Origin: Vibrio pacinii DSM 19139
GTDB lineage: Bacteria > Pseudomonadota > Gammaproteobacteria > Enterobacterales > Vibrionaceae
Assembly (NCBI RefSeq): GCF_000711795.1
Contig: NZ_KL543978.1
Location: 21,656 to 85,655, forward strand
Direction of reading: 5' to 3'
DNA length: 64,000 nt
The notes below the pieces were generated by a model. It ran no database searches and was not told where the DNA came from. It saw only the letters and a program-made list of their open reading frames with translations. Below, in pieces: positions 35,769-44,821 of the stretch (within the stretch, counting starts at the first letter, position 1; the number at the start of each line of letters is the position of its first letter). The translations under genes were made by a program, and so were the position numbers.

Positions 35769-36680
35769 ATGTACGCATTCTCGTCTATCCCTATATTTAT
35801 CTCTGTGGTTGAAAATGGCAGTTTTTCTAGTGCAGCCCAACGTTTAAACATCACCAAATCGGCGGTGAGTAAACGTATCACTCAGTTAGAAGATGAACTC
35901 GGTATACGTCTCCTTAATCGCACCACCAGAAAACTCAGCTTAACCGAAGCAGGGCAGCGATATTACCAATACGTCATTCAGGCCTATAGCCTTGCACAAC
36001 AAGGCATCGACGCGGTTACCGAGTTGCAAGGACAGCCCCGTGGCCGCCTAAAATTAACCGCCCCGATGTCTTTTGGTGTATTGCATATTGCACCATTAAT
36101 CGCAGAGTTTATGGCTTTGTATCCGGAGGTCGATATTGATCTTCAATTGGAAGATAAAATGGTCGATTTAGTCCAGCAAGGGGTTGATTTGGGGATCCGC
36201 ATTGGTCATCTCCCTTTGTCTAACTTGGTCGCCAAACGACTCGCGCCATGTAAAAGTGTCTTGTGCGCCTCGCCTGACTACCTCAAACATCAAGGCACAC
36301 CAGTGCGGCCTAGTGATCTATCCCAGCACAACTGCTTACAGTATAGCTATTACCGTGGTGGCAATGAATGGCGACTTAATACCACCAATCATCAATACAG
36401 TGTAATTCCTAAGGGACGTTTGATGGTCAACAATAGTGAAGCCATTCGGCGCGCCGTACTCGCTGGTAGCGGCATTGGCAACTTACCGACCTTTATCGTT
36501 GGTAAAGACATTATCGCGGGGGCGATTGACGTCGTTCTACCTAACTACCAACTGCCTGAACACGCAGTCTATGCGGTATTTCCTGAACGTAAACATATGC
36601 CTTTGAAGGTGAGGGCTTTTATCGATTTCATCAGCGACAAACTAGGCTCTGATGAACCTTACTGGGATCAATGGATGTGA
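35769..36680 (+). CDS. LysR-family transcriptional regulator
   Basis: This 303-residue LTTR has an N-terminal helix-turn-helix (FSSAAQRLNITKSAVSKRITQLEDELGIRLLNRTTRKLSLTEAG region, about 18-62) and a periplasmic-binding-protein-like effector domain (about 90-295). It belongs to the large AaeR/DmlR-like group. The likely target is itself or a distant gene. The yjjG gene is divergent and may or may not be controlled. Confidence 0.9.
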   Translation: MYAFSSIPIFISVVENGSFSSAAQRLNITKSAVSKRITQLEDELGIRLLNRTTRKLSLTEAGQRYYQYVIQAYSLAQQGIDAVTELQGQPRGRLKLTAPMSFGVLHIAPLIAEFMALYPEVDIDLQLEDKMVDLVQQGVDLGIRIGHLPLSNLVAKRLAPCKSVLCASPDYLKHQGTPVRPSDLSQHNCLQYSYYRGGNEWRLNTTNHQYSVIPKGRLMVNNSEAIRRAVLAGSGIGNLPTFIVGKDIIAGAIDVVLPNYQLPEHAVYAVFPERKHMPLKVRAFIDFISDKLGSDEPYWDQWM

Positions 36681-37010
36681 TGCTATGCTCACAATTCAAC
36701 TCTTAATTCTATTACTCGCTGAATTTAATGACTTAAAACAACTCGCCGAGCCAAAGTGCAATCGACAATAGCGGTACGGATTCAATTCTTAGTCGAGAAC
36801 AATATGAAACGCTTTTTCCCCTCAAGTATCATGCTGACCCCTTTCTTAGTAAAAAACTACTCCAAAGATCTCGCTGATCTCGAGCAACAAGAGTTTGAAC
36901 AAACTGATTCAGGCCATGACCAAGACGAAACTGAAGAATGAGAGCCTCATCAGATCGTTGACGAAAAAAATTGGCTAGGATCGACCCCTGAATAAATTAA
37001 GGGGGAATCA
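36681..37010. other. 330-base gap with one small candidate frame
   Basis: Apart from the small frame listed next, this holds the promoter and a GGGGGA ribosome binding site (around 36999-37006) for elbB. Confidence 0.4.
36804..36941 (+). CDS. Possible 45-residue protein
   Basis: The frame from the ATG at 36804 encodes MKRFFPSSIMLTPFLVKNYS followed by an acidic tail (QEFEQTDSGHDQDETEE). The basic-hydrophobic start and acidic end look protein-like, but there is no good ribosome binding site and I recognise no family. Confidence 0.3.
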   Translation: MKRFFPSSIMLTPFLVKNYSKDLADLEQQEFEQTDSGHDQDETEE

Positions 37011-37664
37011 ATGATGAAAAAAATCGCTGTGATATTAAGTGGTTCAGGTGTGTTTGATGGCGCAGAAATTCATGAGGCAGTATTAGCCCTGCATGCGATA
37101 GAAAAGGGCGGCGCAAGTTGGCACTGCTTTGCTCCCAACATTGACCAGTTACACGTCATTAACCACCAAACTGGCGACGAGATGGATGAAAAACGCAATG
37201 TGTTGATCGAGGCGGCGAGAATCGCCCGCGGCAACATTGAGGATGTCGCCAAGCTCAATGTCGACGAGTATGACGCCCTCTTGCTGCCCGGTGGTTTTGG
37301 CGCCGCCAAAAATCTAACCGACTTCGCCGTGAACGGCGCCGAATGCAGTATCAACGCCCATGTCGCCTCAGCATGTCGTGCTTTTGCCCTCGCGAAAAAA
37401 CCGGCAGGCTATTTGTGCATTGCACCTATCATTATCCCGATGATTTACCCTAACGGAGTAAAAGGTACCGTTGGCAAGGATCAAGCCATCGCCGCCGCTT
37501 TCAATCAACTCGGGGGGCAGCATGTCGACTGCGCGGTAGAAGACGTGATTTTCGACCCAGAACATGTGGTTCTCTCAAGCCCCGCTTATATGCTTGCCGA
37601 GACGATTTCACAGGCCTCCGCTGGCATCGACAAACTCGTCACTCACCTTGTCGAACTCGCGTAA
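37011..37664 (+). CDS. elbB: ElbB, DJ-1/PfpI-like glyoxalase-type protein
   Basis: This 217-residue protein belongs to the class I glutamine amidotransferase-like/DJ-1 superfamily. Marks are KIAVILSGSGVFDGAEIHE, ALLLPGGFGAAKNLTDFA, the nucleophile-elbow region PAGYLCIAP with its Cys, and ACRAFALAKKP. E. coli ElbB has weak glyoxalase activity and was linked to isoprenoid synthesis. A strong GGGGGA site precedes the ATG. A terminator hairpin follows. Confidence 0.92.
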   Translation: MMKKIAVILSGSGVFDGAEIHEAVLALHAIEKGGASWHCFAPNIDQLHVINHQTGDEMDEKRNVLIEAARIARGNIEDVAKLNVDEYDALLLPGGFGAAKNLTDFAVNGAECSINAHVASACRAFALAKKPAGYLCIAPIIIPMIYPNGVKGTVGKDQAIAAAFNQLGGQHVDCAVEDVIFDPEHVVLSSPAYMLAETISQASAGIDKLVTHLVELA

Positions 37665-37989
37665 GTCAAGTACCACAAATAAGCACAAATTTTATTCACT
37701 TTTTTATCGCCCTTTGCTTGGTTATTCGAGCAAAGGGTTGCTTTTTCTCGCCACTAAGTTTTGGCTTCATCGGGCCTATCTATCTAAATATGTTGAGAAA
37801 ACGATTGCGCTAAACCACTAATTATTAACAAGTTTATTCATTAAAACTAACCGTATGAATGAGGATCACACTTCCGATTCTTCCCTCGCCTATTTGCCAT
37901 CGAACCTTGTCGGAGATCAAATTTCTTGCGCGGATTTTTATGCGAGTCTAATTGCAGAAAGCAAACAATAACGATAACGGAGCAATCCA
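37665..37989. other. Gap between elbB and the alcohol dehydrogenase gene
   Basis: It contains the elbB terminator: CCCTTTGCT (37710-37718) and AGCAAAGGG (37729-37737), then TTGCTTTTTC. The rest must hold the promoter of the next gene. No gene is seen. Confidence 0.6.
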
Positions 37990-39138
37990 ATGACAAGTGC
38001 ATTTTTCATCCCTACTGTTAACCTCATGGGCGCTGGCTGTTTAAAAGACGCCGCAGACAGTATTCAGGCACAAGGCTTTAAAAACGGCCTGATCGTGACC
38101 GACAACGTACTCAATCAAATCGGTGTGGTTAAGCAAGTTCAGGACTTGCTAAGCGAACGCGATGTATCGACAGTGGTCTTCGATGGGACTCAACCTAACC
38201 CGACCATTGGCAACGTCAACGCTGGCCTTGCACTACTTAAGCAACACCAGTGTGACTTTGTTATCTCGTTGGGTGGAGGTTCGCCGCATGACTGCGCTAA
38301 AGGGGTCGCTCTAGTCGCCGCCAACGGTGGTCAGATCGGCGATTATGAGGGAGTGGATCAGTCCGCCAAGCCTATGCTTCCGCTGATTGCGATTAACACC
38401 ACCGCAGGTACTGCTTCAGAAATGACGCGCTTTTGTATTATTACCGATGAAGAACGCCACATTAAGATGGCCATCGTCGACAAACATACCACGCCACTTA
38501 TCTCAGTGAACGACCCCGAACTCATGCTGGCCAAACCCGCTTCGTTAACAGCGGCAACTGGCATGGATGCATTGACACACGCCGTAGAAGCCTATGTTTC
38601 GATTGCAGCGACGCCGATTACCGATGCGGTGGCTATTAAGGCGATAGAGTTGATCCAAGCTCACCTTCGCACTGCTGTCGCTAACGGTGACGACATTGAA
38701 GCGCGCGAGCAAATGGCCTATGCCCAATTTATGGCAGGCATGGCGTTTAACAACGCGTCACTTGGCTATGTCCACGCCATGGCGCACCAGTTGGGCGGCT
38801 TCTATGACTTACCACACGGTGTGTGTAACGCGATTTTACTGCCTCACGTTCAGCGCTATAACGCTCAAGTGTGTCCAGAACGCCTGCGCGACGTTGCCAA
38901 AGCCATGGGGGTAAATGTCGCGGGAATGACGCCAGAGCAGGGTGCAGATGCCGCCATTAGTGCCATTGTCACCCTCGCGAAAGATGTCGGTATACCAAAT
39001 GGTATCGAGCAGCTTGGTGCAAAACTTGAAGATATTCCGACCCTAGCGGATAACGCACTCAAAGATGCGTGCGGCTTTACCAATCCGAAGCAAGCGACTC
39101 GCGACGAAATCTCCGCGATCTTCCAAGCCGCAATGTAG
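37990..39138 (+). CDS. Iron-containing alcohol dehydrogenase (YiaY/Adh4-like)
   Basis: This 382-residue group III dehydrogenase has NAD-binding GGGSPHDCAKG at 95-105 and the metal site D193 and H197 (GMDALTHAVEAY), H262 (YVHAMAHQLGG) and H276 (DLPHGVCNA). It oxidises ethanol or related alcohols, or reduces the aldehydes, in the cytoplasm. It resembles E. coli YiaY and yeast Adh4. It is monocistronic with its own terminator. Confidence 0.92.
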   Translation: MTSAFFIPTVNLMGAGCLKDAADSIQAQGFKNGLIVTDNVLNQIGVVKQVQDLLSERDVSTVVFDGTQPNPTIGNVNAGLALLKQHQCDFVISLGGGSPHDCAKGVALVAANGGQIGDYEGVDQSAKPMLPLIAINTTAGTASEMTRFCIITDEERHIKMAIVDKHTTPLISVNDPELMLAKPASLTAATGMDALTHAVEAYVSIAATPITDAVAIKAIELIQAHLRTAVANGDDIEAREQMAYAQFMAGMAFNNASLGYVHAMAHQLGGFYDLPHGVCNAILLPHVQRYNAQVCPERLRDVAKAMGVNVAGMTPEQGADAAISAIVTLAKDVGIPNGIEQLGAKLEDIPTLADNALKDACGFTNPKQATRDEISAIFQAAM

Positions 39139-39165
39139 AGGTGCTTTCGATTTCCTTGCAGTTCT

Positions 39166-39189
39166 AGCCTCCTTCGGGAGGCTTTTTGT
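39166..39189 (+). terminator. Intrinsic terminator after alcohol dehydrogenase
   Basis: AGCCTCC and GGGAGGCT pair around TTC and are followed by TTTTTG. Confidence 0.85.
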
Positions 39190-39242
39190 ACTTTCCCTCG
39201 TTAAATTACGTACTACACTTGTACAACAAACGGAGGTGTACA

Positions 39243-39974
39243 ATGAAATCGATACTTGGGCTGTGCTTGCTAGCTGTTTCATCGCTCACATGGGCGGGTG
39301 AAAATAGAGTTTACAATGTAAATGGTAATGAATACGAGGGTTACTGGGCGAAAGTCAGTGATGATGCACCACTCGTATTGTTGATTCACGATTGGGACGG
39401 CTTGACTGACTATGAAGTGAAACGAGCGCAAATGCTCAATGAAATGGGTTATAACGTTTTCGCCGCCGATCTTTTTGGTAAAGGCGTACGTCCGATTGAA
39501 GTTAAAGACAAGAAACAACACACTGGCGAGTTGTACCAAGACAGAGCCAAATTGCGCGCTCTAATGCAAGGTAGCTTAGATTTTGCCGCAAGTTTAGGGG
39601 CAAATGCCGACAACGCCGTTGTAATGGGATACTGTTTCGGTGGTGCTGCGGTCCTCGAGTCTGCGCGAGCTGGAATGCAGGCCAAAGGGTTTGTTACTTT
39701 TCATGGTGGCCTGAGTACACCTGAAGGGCAAGATTATCAGATGACCAAAGCACCAATTATGGTCTTGCACGGCACCGCTGACAGCGCGATTTCTATGTCA
39801 GATTTTGCCTCGTTGGCAGAGCAGCTTGAGACCGCACAAGTCAGCCATGAGATGATAACCTACAGCGGCGCACCACACGCCTTTACCGTCTTTGGCAGTC
39901 CTCGTTATCGTCAAGATGCCGATGAAAAATCGTGGGCAAGCTTTTCCCAGTTCTTAACGGCCACAACTCGGTAA
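39243..39974 (+). CDS. Exported dienelactone hydrolase-family protein
   Basis: This 243-residue alpha/beta hydrolase has a signal peptide (MKSILGLCLLAVSSLTWAG). The catalytic triad is visible as Cys in MGYCFGGAAVL, Asp in HGTADSAIS and His in GAPHAFTVF, the arrangement of dienelactone hydrolases. It probably acts in the periplasm on an unknown ester or lactone. A CGGAGG ribosome binding site precedes the ATG at 39243. Confidence 0.9.
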   Translation: MKSILGLCLLAVSSLTWAGENRVYNVNGNEYEGYWAKVSDDAPLVLLIHDWDGLTDYEVKRAQMLNEMGYNVFAADLFGKGVRPIEVKDKKQHTGELYQDRAKLRALMQGSLDFAASLGANADNAVVMGYCFGGAAVLESARAGMQAKGFVTFHGGLSTPEGQDYQMTKAPIMVLHGTADSAISMSDFASLAEQLETAQVSHEMITYSGAPHAFTVFGSPRYRQDADEKSWASFSQFLTATTR

Positions 39975-40004
39975 GATAGCGCTTCGCGATATTGGTAAGA
40001 ACGT

Positions 40005-40034
40005 AAAGCCCCAAGTCTGAAGACCTGGGGCTTT
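40005..40034. terminator. Bidirectional terminator between DLH and secF2
   Basis: The 14-base arms (40005-40018 and 40021-40034; core AAAGCCCCA / TGGGGCTTT) pair with one mismatch, leaving a very short loop. Confidence 0.75.
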
Positions 40035-40065
40035 AGCGATAATTTGTTGTTATGATTATTTGCGC

Positions 40066-40968
40066 TTACGGCGCGTTATCGACTTCTATCGGTAAGTAAT
40101 GTTTGGGTTCAAGCTTTAACCATTCAGGTAAAACGGTACCAATTGATATCGAAGACCAAGTGCCCGACAAAATACCGATAAACATAGCAATAGCAAACCC
40201 TTGTAAGGCACTACCACCTAAAACCCATAGTGCAGAGACCGTCATCAATGTCGTACCCGACGTCACCATAGTTCGTGAAAAGGTCGCCAATATTGCTTGG
40301 TCATTGATCTCCTCAGTAGGTAACGCCTGCTTCGCCACCAATAATTCTCGGATCCGATCGGCAATGATTATTGAGTCATTGAGGGAGTAACCAAGAATCG
40401 CCAGTATTGCGGCAAACACCGTTAAATTGAATTCCATCTGTGTTGCAGCAAAAAAGCCCAGTACCAACACCACATCGTGCACCAATGCTAGTAGAGATCC
40501 GCTTGCTAGTCGCCACTCAAAACGAAAGCAGAGATAAGCTAAGATCGATAACATCGAAATCAACAGTGCAAGACCACCTTGATCTATTAGGTCTTCGCCA
40601 ACCTGAGAACCAACCATACTATTGCTGATAACCTCGACTTGTTGAGAGATCGTTGTGAGCAATTGCGTTAAATCCGCACCCTGCTCGCCCGGCTGAGGAA
40701 CGGGATAGCGTACCACCCAACGCCCATCTTGGTCAGAGTGCGTTACGTTGGTAAACGGCCCTAGTTCTGGTTGCAAAACCTCAACCATTTGTGTGTGAGT
40801 CAGTTGATCGTCAACTTTGACTTCTGTGACCATACCACCAGTGAAATCAAGCCCTAGATTTAATCCATTGATGGACAGTGCGATTAACGAAACAACCATT
40901 AAGGCCAACGAAACAAAACTGGTAATGTAACGAATACGACGGATACGTTGTTTAAAAAATTCGACCAT
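40066..40968 (-). CDS. secF: Protein translocase subunit SecF (second copy, SecF2)
   Basis: This 300-residue RND-like membrane protein has six predicted helices and a periplasmic P1 head. Marks are GLDFTGGMVTEV, the conserved ILGYSLNDSIIIADRIRE helix-4 stretch and ATFSRTMVTSGTTLMTV. With SecD it uses the proton or sodium motive force to pull proteins across the inner membrane after SecA. It starts three bases after secD and the pair lies downstream of vemP, which identifies it as SecDF2 of Vibrio. There is no yajC beside it, unlike the housekeeping copy. Confidence 0.93.
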   Translation of the reverse strand: MVEFFKQRIRRIRYITSFVSLALMVVSLIALSINGLNLGLDFTGGMVTEVKVDDQLTHTQMVEVLQPELGPFTNVTHSDQDGRWVVRYPVPQPGEQGADLTQLLTTISQQVEVISNSMVGSQVGEDLIDQGGLALLISMLSILAYLCFRFEWRLASGSLLALVHDVVLVLGFFAATQMEFNLTVFAAILAILGYSLNDSIIIADRIRELLVAKQALPTEEINDQAILATFSRTMVTSGTTLMTVSALWVLGGSALQGFAIAMFIGILSGTWSSISIGTVLPEWLKLEPKHYLPIEVDNAP

Positions 40969-40971
40969 GAC

Positions 40972-42822
40972 TTAAACCCTTACATCGCGACGCGCATCGC
41001 GTCCCCAAACCAAATTGATGATTGCTCGCGAGGCAAATAAGCCACTGAACATACTGGTTAACAAACCTAGCCCAAGCGTTAAAGCAAAACCTTGAATCGG
41101 GCCATTACCGATTGAATAGAGCACCACAGCCGTAATCATAGTGGTAATGTTGGCATCTAAGATGGTACTGAGTGCGCTATCAAAGCCAAGATCGATAGAC
41201 TGAGCGAATGTACGCCCTTCTGCCAGTTTGTCTTTAATCCGCTCAAATATCAGAACATTAGTATCGACTGCCATACCGACGGTCAACACTAAACCAGCGA
41301 TACCAGGTAAGGTCAGTACAGCGCCAGGCAGCAAAGCAATTAAGCCAAGCAAGCAAGCCATGTTCACTAACAGCGCAACATTGGCAACCCAGCCTAAACG
41401 GCGATACCATAACGCCATGAAAGTTAACGTCATCGCTAAACCTAACGCCAAAGCAGCAAAGCCGTTTTGAATATTCTCCGCGCCAAGTGAAGCACCAATG
41501 GTGCGCTCTTCAACGATGGTAACAGGTGCGGTCAGTGAACCTGCACGCAACAGCAACGATAAGTTTTGTGCATCTTCCATTGAACCCGCCCCTGTGATGC
41601 GGATCTGGCTACCGAGCTGAGACTGGATGGTTGCAATACTAATGACTCGTTCACTACGTTCTGTTTCACCTTGGGCATTGGTGGTATATTCACGATAAAC
41701 AGTCGCCATCGGTTTACCGATATGATCGGCAGAGAAATCACTCATGATCTTCCCTCCCGCATGGTCGAGGGAAATATTCACCTCAGAAAAGCCCATTTTA
41801 TCCATCCCAGCGCGCGCATTAATGATGTGTTCACCCGTTAATACTGGACGCTTGGCCAAAGTCACATCCATTCCTTCGTTGTTCTTTAGCACCACATCAC
41901 CATACGCTTTGCTGTCAGACGGTGTGCGTGCTTCATGGAATGCTAAACTTGCGGTTGCTCCTATAACGTTTTTGGCTAGCGAAGGATCTTGAACACCCGG
42001 CAGCTCAATACGTATGCTGTGCTCACCTTGTCGCTGAACTAAAGCTTCGGTAATGCCAAGCTCTTCAATGCGGCCACGCATGATCTTCAAGTTCTGCTGC
42101 AAAGTGACCGATTGAAACTCACTCTTGTTCTCAACCGTTGGTTTTACCACGAGAGAATCTGAGTGACGTTTGATATCCCAACCGCCATAGTTGTGGTTTA
42201 AAAACTGCGTAACCTGGCTAAGCGCTTTTTGATCATTTGACTTAATTTCAAATGCTTCAGAACCGACTAACGTGATTTGTACACTGCGTAATCGCTCTTG
42301 ACGCAGGAAGTCTCGCGTCTCTTCTGTCAAGCTATTACGTTGATCTTCAAACGCTTTGTCGATATCAACATTGAGTAAAAACTGCACTCCCCCACGTAAA
42401 TCTAAACCCAACTTAATTGGACTAAAACCAAAATCAGACAGCCATGTCGGAGCAACAGACACGTAGGAAAAGGTAATCGAGTCATCTGGCCGCAGCAATG
42501 TATCAAGCAATTGCCGCGCTTGTGTTTGGTCCGTTTCATTGTCAAACACCAACGTCGTCAGAGTACCCTTTTGCTCAATTTGACTGGTTTGGACATCGTG
42601 TTGTTGTAGGTAATGATTTAGCTCGGTGACATCATTCAACACTGAGTGTTCCGCGCCAGGTGACACTGTCACTTGTATTGATGGTTTTTCACCATACCAT
42701 GTTGGAATAGCACTTAAGGTCAGCATCACCACAGTGACAATTAATACCACGTACTTCCAAACAGAATAGTGGTTCATCAGGCGCGCAGATTTGGCCTGTT
42801 TCGCAGGATTCATTTTTTTCAT
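40972..42822 (-). CDS. secD: Protein translocase subunit SecD (second copy, SecD2)
   Basis: This 616-residue protein has an N-terminal helix, the large periplasmic P1 domain (GLDLRGGVQFLLNVD at its start), and six C-terminal helices with the conserved GMAVDTNVLIFERIKDKLAEG, whose Asp is needed for ion-driven work. It is coupled to secF2. In V. alginolyticus SecDF2 is made when sodium is scarce and runs on protons, while SecDF1 uses sodium. Its translation start follows a 76-base spacer after vemP, and vemP stalling is expected to control it. Confidence 0.93.
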   Translation of the reverse strand: MKKMNPAKQAKSARLMNHYSVWKYVVLIVTVVMLTLSAIPTWYGEKPSIQVTVSPGAEHSVLNDVTELNHYLQQHDVQTSQIEQKGTLTTLVFDNETDQTQARQLLDTLLRPDDSITFSYVSVAPTWLSDFGFSPIKLGLDLRGGVQFLLNVDIDKAFEDQRNSLTEETRDFLRQERLRSVQITLVGSEAFEIKSNDQKALSQVTQFLNHNYGGWDIKRHSDSLVVKPTVENKSEFQSVTLQQNLKIMRGRIEELGITEALVQRQGEHSIRIELPGVQDPSLAKNVIGATASLAFHEARTPSDSKAYGDVVLKNNEGMDVTLAKRPVLTGEHIINARAGMDKMGFSEVNISLDHAGGKIMSDFSADHIGKPMATVYREYTTNAQGETERSERVISIATIQSQLGSQIRITGAGSMEDAQNLSLLLRAGSLTAPVTIVEERTIGASLGAENIQNGFAALALGLAMTLTFMALWYRRLGWVANVALLVNMACLLGLIALLPGAVLTLPGIAGLVLTVGMAVDTNVLIFERIKDKLAEGRTFAQSIDLGFDSALSTILDANITTMITAVVLYSIGNGPIQGFALTLGLGLLTSMFSGLFASRAIINLVWGRDARRDVRV

Positions 42823-42898
42823 ATTTCTTAACTTAACGGGGCGCGGTGTAACTACGCCTAAAAATCACAGTGATGGCTAAAACCATCAGTAAAGTCAG
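42823..42898 (-). promoter_or_regulatory. vemP-secD2 intergenic control region
   Basis: This 76-base spacer carries a hairpin with arms TGATGG (42871-42876) and CCATCA (42883-42888) just after the vemP stop, and a second weaker GGCG/CGCC pairing nearer secD. In V. alginolyticus, RNA structure here hides the secD2 ribosome binding site until a stalled VemP ribosome opens it. I could not define the exact sequestering stem by eye. Confidence 0.55.
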
Positions 42899-43384
42899 TT
42901 AACAAATAGGAGTAAATTGGCTATTGAGAGCAACGTACAAGGCGTTGGATTCTTTCCAGCCTGAGATACGATAAGAAGATGGGTAGCGAGCGACCTGAGC
43001 TAAGTACTGCTCGACGCGCGGTAATTTGTTATATAGGCGATATAACGGAACTGCTGCTGATTCAACGTTAGGCAAGTCACCATTTGATGATGATTCGCCC
43101 TCATCAAAATGACGATTGCCATTGAGCCATCGGTGACCATGAATAATCGCCAGCCAATCTTGAGAAACTTCAGATTGAGTAACAGGTTCAGACTCTGGCT
43201 GCTGCTTAACCTTATCGAACAGCGCTTGAACAGCTTGGTGTGTGTAGAGAGTCTGAGCGTTAGTTCCACTATTTAACCGTGCAGAAACTTCCGATTCGGC
43301 TTGCAATAAATAGCCAAAGGCTTGCGTTGGAAGCACCATCGCAAACATAAATAGCCAAATAATAGAAGTAAACCGTTGAAACAT
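42899..43384 (-). CDS. vemP: VemP, secretion-monitoring arrest peptide controlling SecDF2
   Basis: This 161-residue protein has an N-terminal signal sequence (FQRFTSIIWLFMFAMVLPTQ) and ends with the arrest region SYRISGWKESNALYVALNSQ followed by FTPIC. Residue 156 is Gln, the position reported for the peptidyl-tRNA stall in V. alginolyticus VemP (159 residues). Stalling is relieved when the signal sequence is pulled by an active export machine. Poor export prolongs the stall and exposes the secD2 start. The gene lies directly upstream of secD2-secF2, as expected. The ATG at 43384 gives the family length; a GTG at 43390 would add two residues. Confidence 0.92.
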   Translation of the reverse strand: MFQRFTSIIWLFMFAMVLPTQAFGYLLQAESEVSARLNSGTNAQTLYTHQAVQALFDKVKQQPESEPVTQSEVSQDWLAIIHGHRWLNGNRHFDEGESSSNGDLPNVESAAVPLYRLYNKLPRVEQYLAQVARYPSSYRISGWKESNALYVALNSQFTPIC

Positions 43385-43507
43385 TAACACGCCAAATAGT
43401 CAATAAGAGCGTGATAGTAGAACTAAGATAAAACACAGGCAACTAAAAACTTCTAAAAGCTCAGTTTGTATTTAGGTCTACGCGGTTATTGCTCTAATAA
43501 ACAGTCA

Positions 43508-44179
43508 CTAACGATAAAAGATTTTTCCGGTACGAATATTTAAGTAAATCTTATTGGCTTGCTTGAGACCACCACAATAAACAAAGTAAGCCTCTTGCTC
43601 GCTAAACGTTACTGAGCGAATCCACCCTTTGGTCTCTTCAAAATCTAATGGCGTACAAGTGCCATCTTTGATCAATTGGTCGGTGGTACTAATAAACATT
43701 TCAAAGTGCTGCTTGAAATCATCTGAGTCTTCAATATATTCACTCAGCGTTGTCATGCGCTCTTTTTTAGTAATGGTGGGCGGCACTTCGAGTAACGCTT
43801 CCATTGGCACCCACTCTGCGACTTCTGGGCCGCCTTCTTCATAAACAAAGTAAGCAGAAATGCGTCCCCAACCGTCTTTTTTCTCTAGAATATGTAACTT
43901 ATCACCCCGATACACCACGCTCTCGATAAACGCGTCGTAGTTTGGAGCCTCACGTACGCCAAGTTTATCTGGATTTACATAGTAATCAGTTTGAGGCGGC
44001 GGTGGTGGTGGCTCTGGCTCATCTTCAAGAATAACAAGCGGTACTACCGGCTCTTCTTGCGCCTGTGCTTGCTCCAATGCCAATGCATCTTGCTGCGGCT
44101 TGTAGTAAAAGATGTAGTAGCCAGCACCTGCGCAGGCAACGCCGAGCAACAGTAAAACCGCCATTATGACCTTTTTCAT
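43508..44179 (-). CDS. Membrane-anchored SH3-like domain protein of unknown function
   Basis: This 223-residue protein has an N-terminal membrane anchor or uncleaved signal (about 4-26), an acidic and Pro-rich linker (EDEPEPPPPPPQ), then a bacterial SH3-like domain (about 66-130; YYVNPDKLGVREAPNYDAF, GDKLHILEKKDGWGRI). A C-terminal domain with two Cys follows (TCTPLDF, VYCGGLK), likely disulfide-bonded. It is probably periplasmic and may bind peptidoglycan. It is divergent from another envelope protein of unknown function. Confidence 0.82.
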   Translation of the reverse strand: MKKVIMAVLLLLGVACAGAGYYIFYYKPQQDALALEQAQAQEEPVVPLVILEDEPEPPPPPPQTDYYVNPDKLGVREAPNYDAFIESVVYRGDKLHILEKKDGWGRISAYFVYEEGGPEVAEWVPMEALLEVPPTITKKERMTTLSEYIEDSDDFKQHFEMFISTTDQLIKDGTCTPLDFEETKGWIRSVTFSEQEAYFVYCGGLKQANKIYLNIRTGKIFYR

Positions 44180-44234
44180 ATTCGTCTCATTCTTTTCCTA
44201 TACTTATCGAGTGACGACCAAAACAGCTATCGCA

Positions 44235-44798
44235 ATGAAATGGCACTACATTATTATAACGGCAGCCCTGCTAATCACTTTACCTTTTCAGTTGAGTGCA
44301 GCCCATTGTGACGAATATTCATGGAACCGCTCCCTCAAACTTCAGCAAACCCTTGATAGCAAGTACAACCAGCATGCTCGAAGATACAATCAGTTTCTTG
44401 CCTTTCATCGCGAACAACCTTTCCTCTACCAAGAGTTTAGTCGAGAAGAAATTCGCAGCTTTTGGCGAAGCAATAAACACCTCTTTCATTCCAGTATGAA
44501 CGCCCAAATATCCGCGTCCCAAGCAGTGGTCAATCGCATCGAACAAGAACGGAGTGAGCTTGCGCCTTTAATCGAGCAAGTGGCTGACCAACAGCGACGT
44601 TGGCGAGCAATAAGTAAACACTGTCAGCAGGTCGACAATCAAAGTAATGCAATAACGAGCCTCAACTACTCACAGCTTAATAAAGCGTTAAGCAAGCAAA
44701 TTGAAGACTTACTCACTAAACTCATTACCTTGCAGCTGAGATATCAAAACGAAATTGAAGCGCTTGAGCAAGCGAAACAACAGCCTGACAAAAATTAA
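44235..44798 (+). CDS. Exported coiled-coil protein of unknown function
   Basis: This 187-residue protein has a signal peptide (HYIIITAALLITLPFQLSA) and then a helical mature chain, rich in Gln, Arg and Glu, with coiled-coil character from about residue 85 to the end (NRIEQERSELAPLIEQVADQ; QIEDLLTKLITLQLRY). Two Cys (in AAHCDEY and KHCQQ) could form a disulfide. I recognise no family. The ATG at 44235 places the signal peptide correctly. Confidence 0.78.
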   Translation: MKWHYIIITAALLITLPFQLSAAHCDEYSWNRSLKLQQTLDSKYNQHARRYNQFLAFHREQPFLYQEFSREEIRSFWRSNKHLFHSSMNAQISASQAVVNRIEQERSELAPLIEQVADQQRRWRAISKHCQQVDNQSNAITSLNYSQLNKALSKQIEDLLTKLITLQLRYQNEIEALEQAKQQPDKN

Positions 44799-44821
44799 CA
44801 TCAATAATCATTTGCATTTAT

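Noticed and set aside
40066..42822. secD-secF as the housekeeping copy
   Set aside because: There is no yajC or tgt upstream and vemP is present instead, which points to the inducible second copy.
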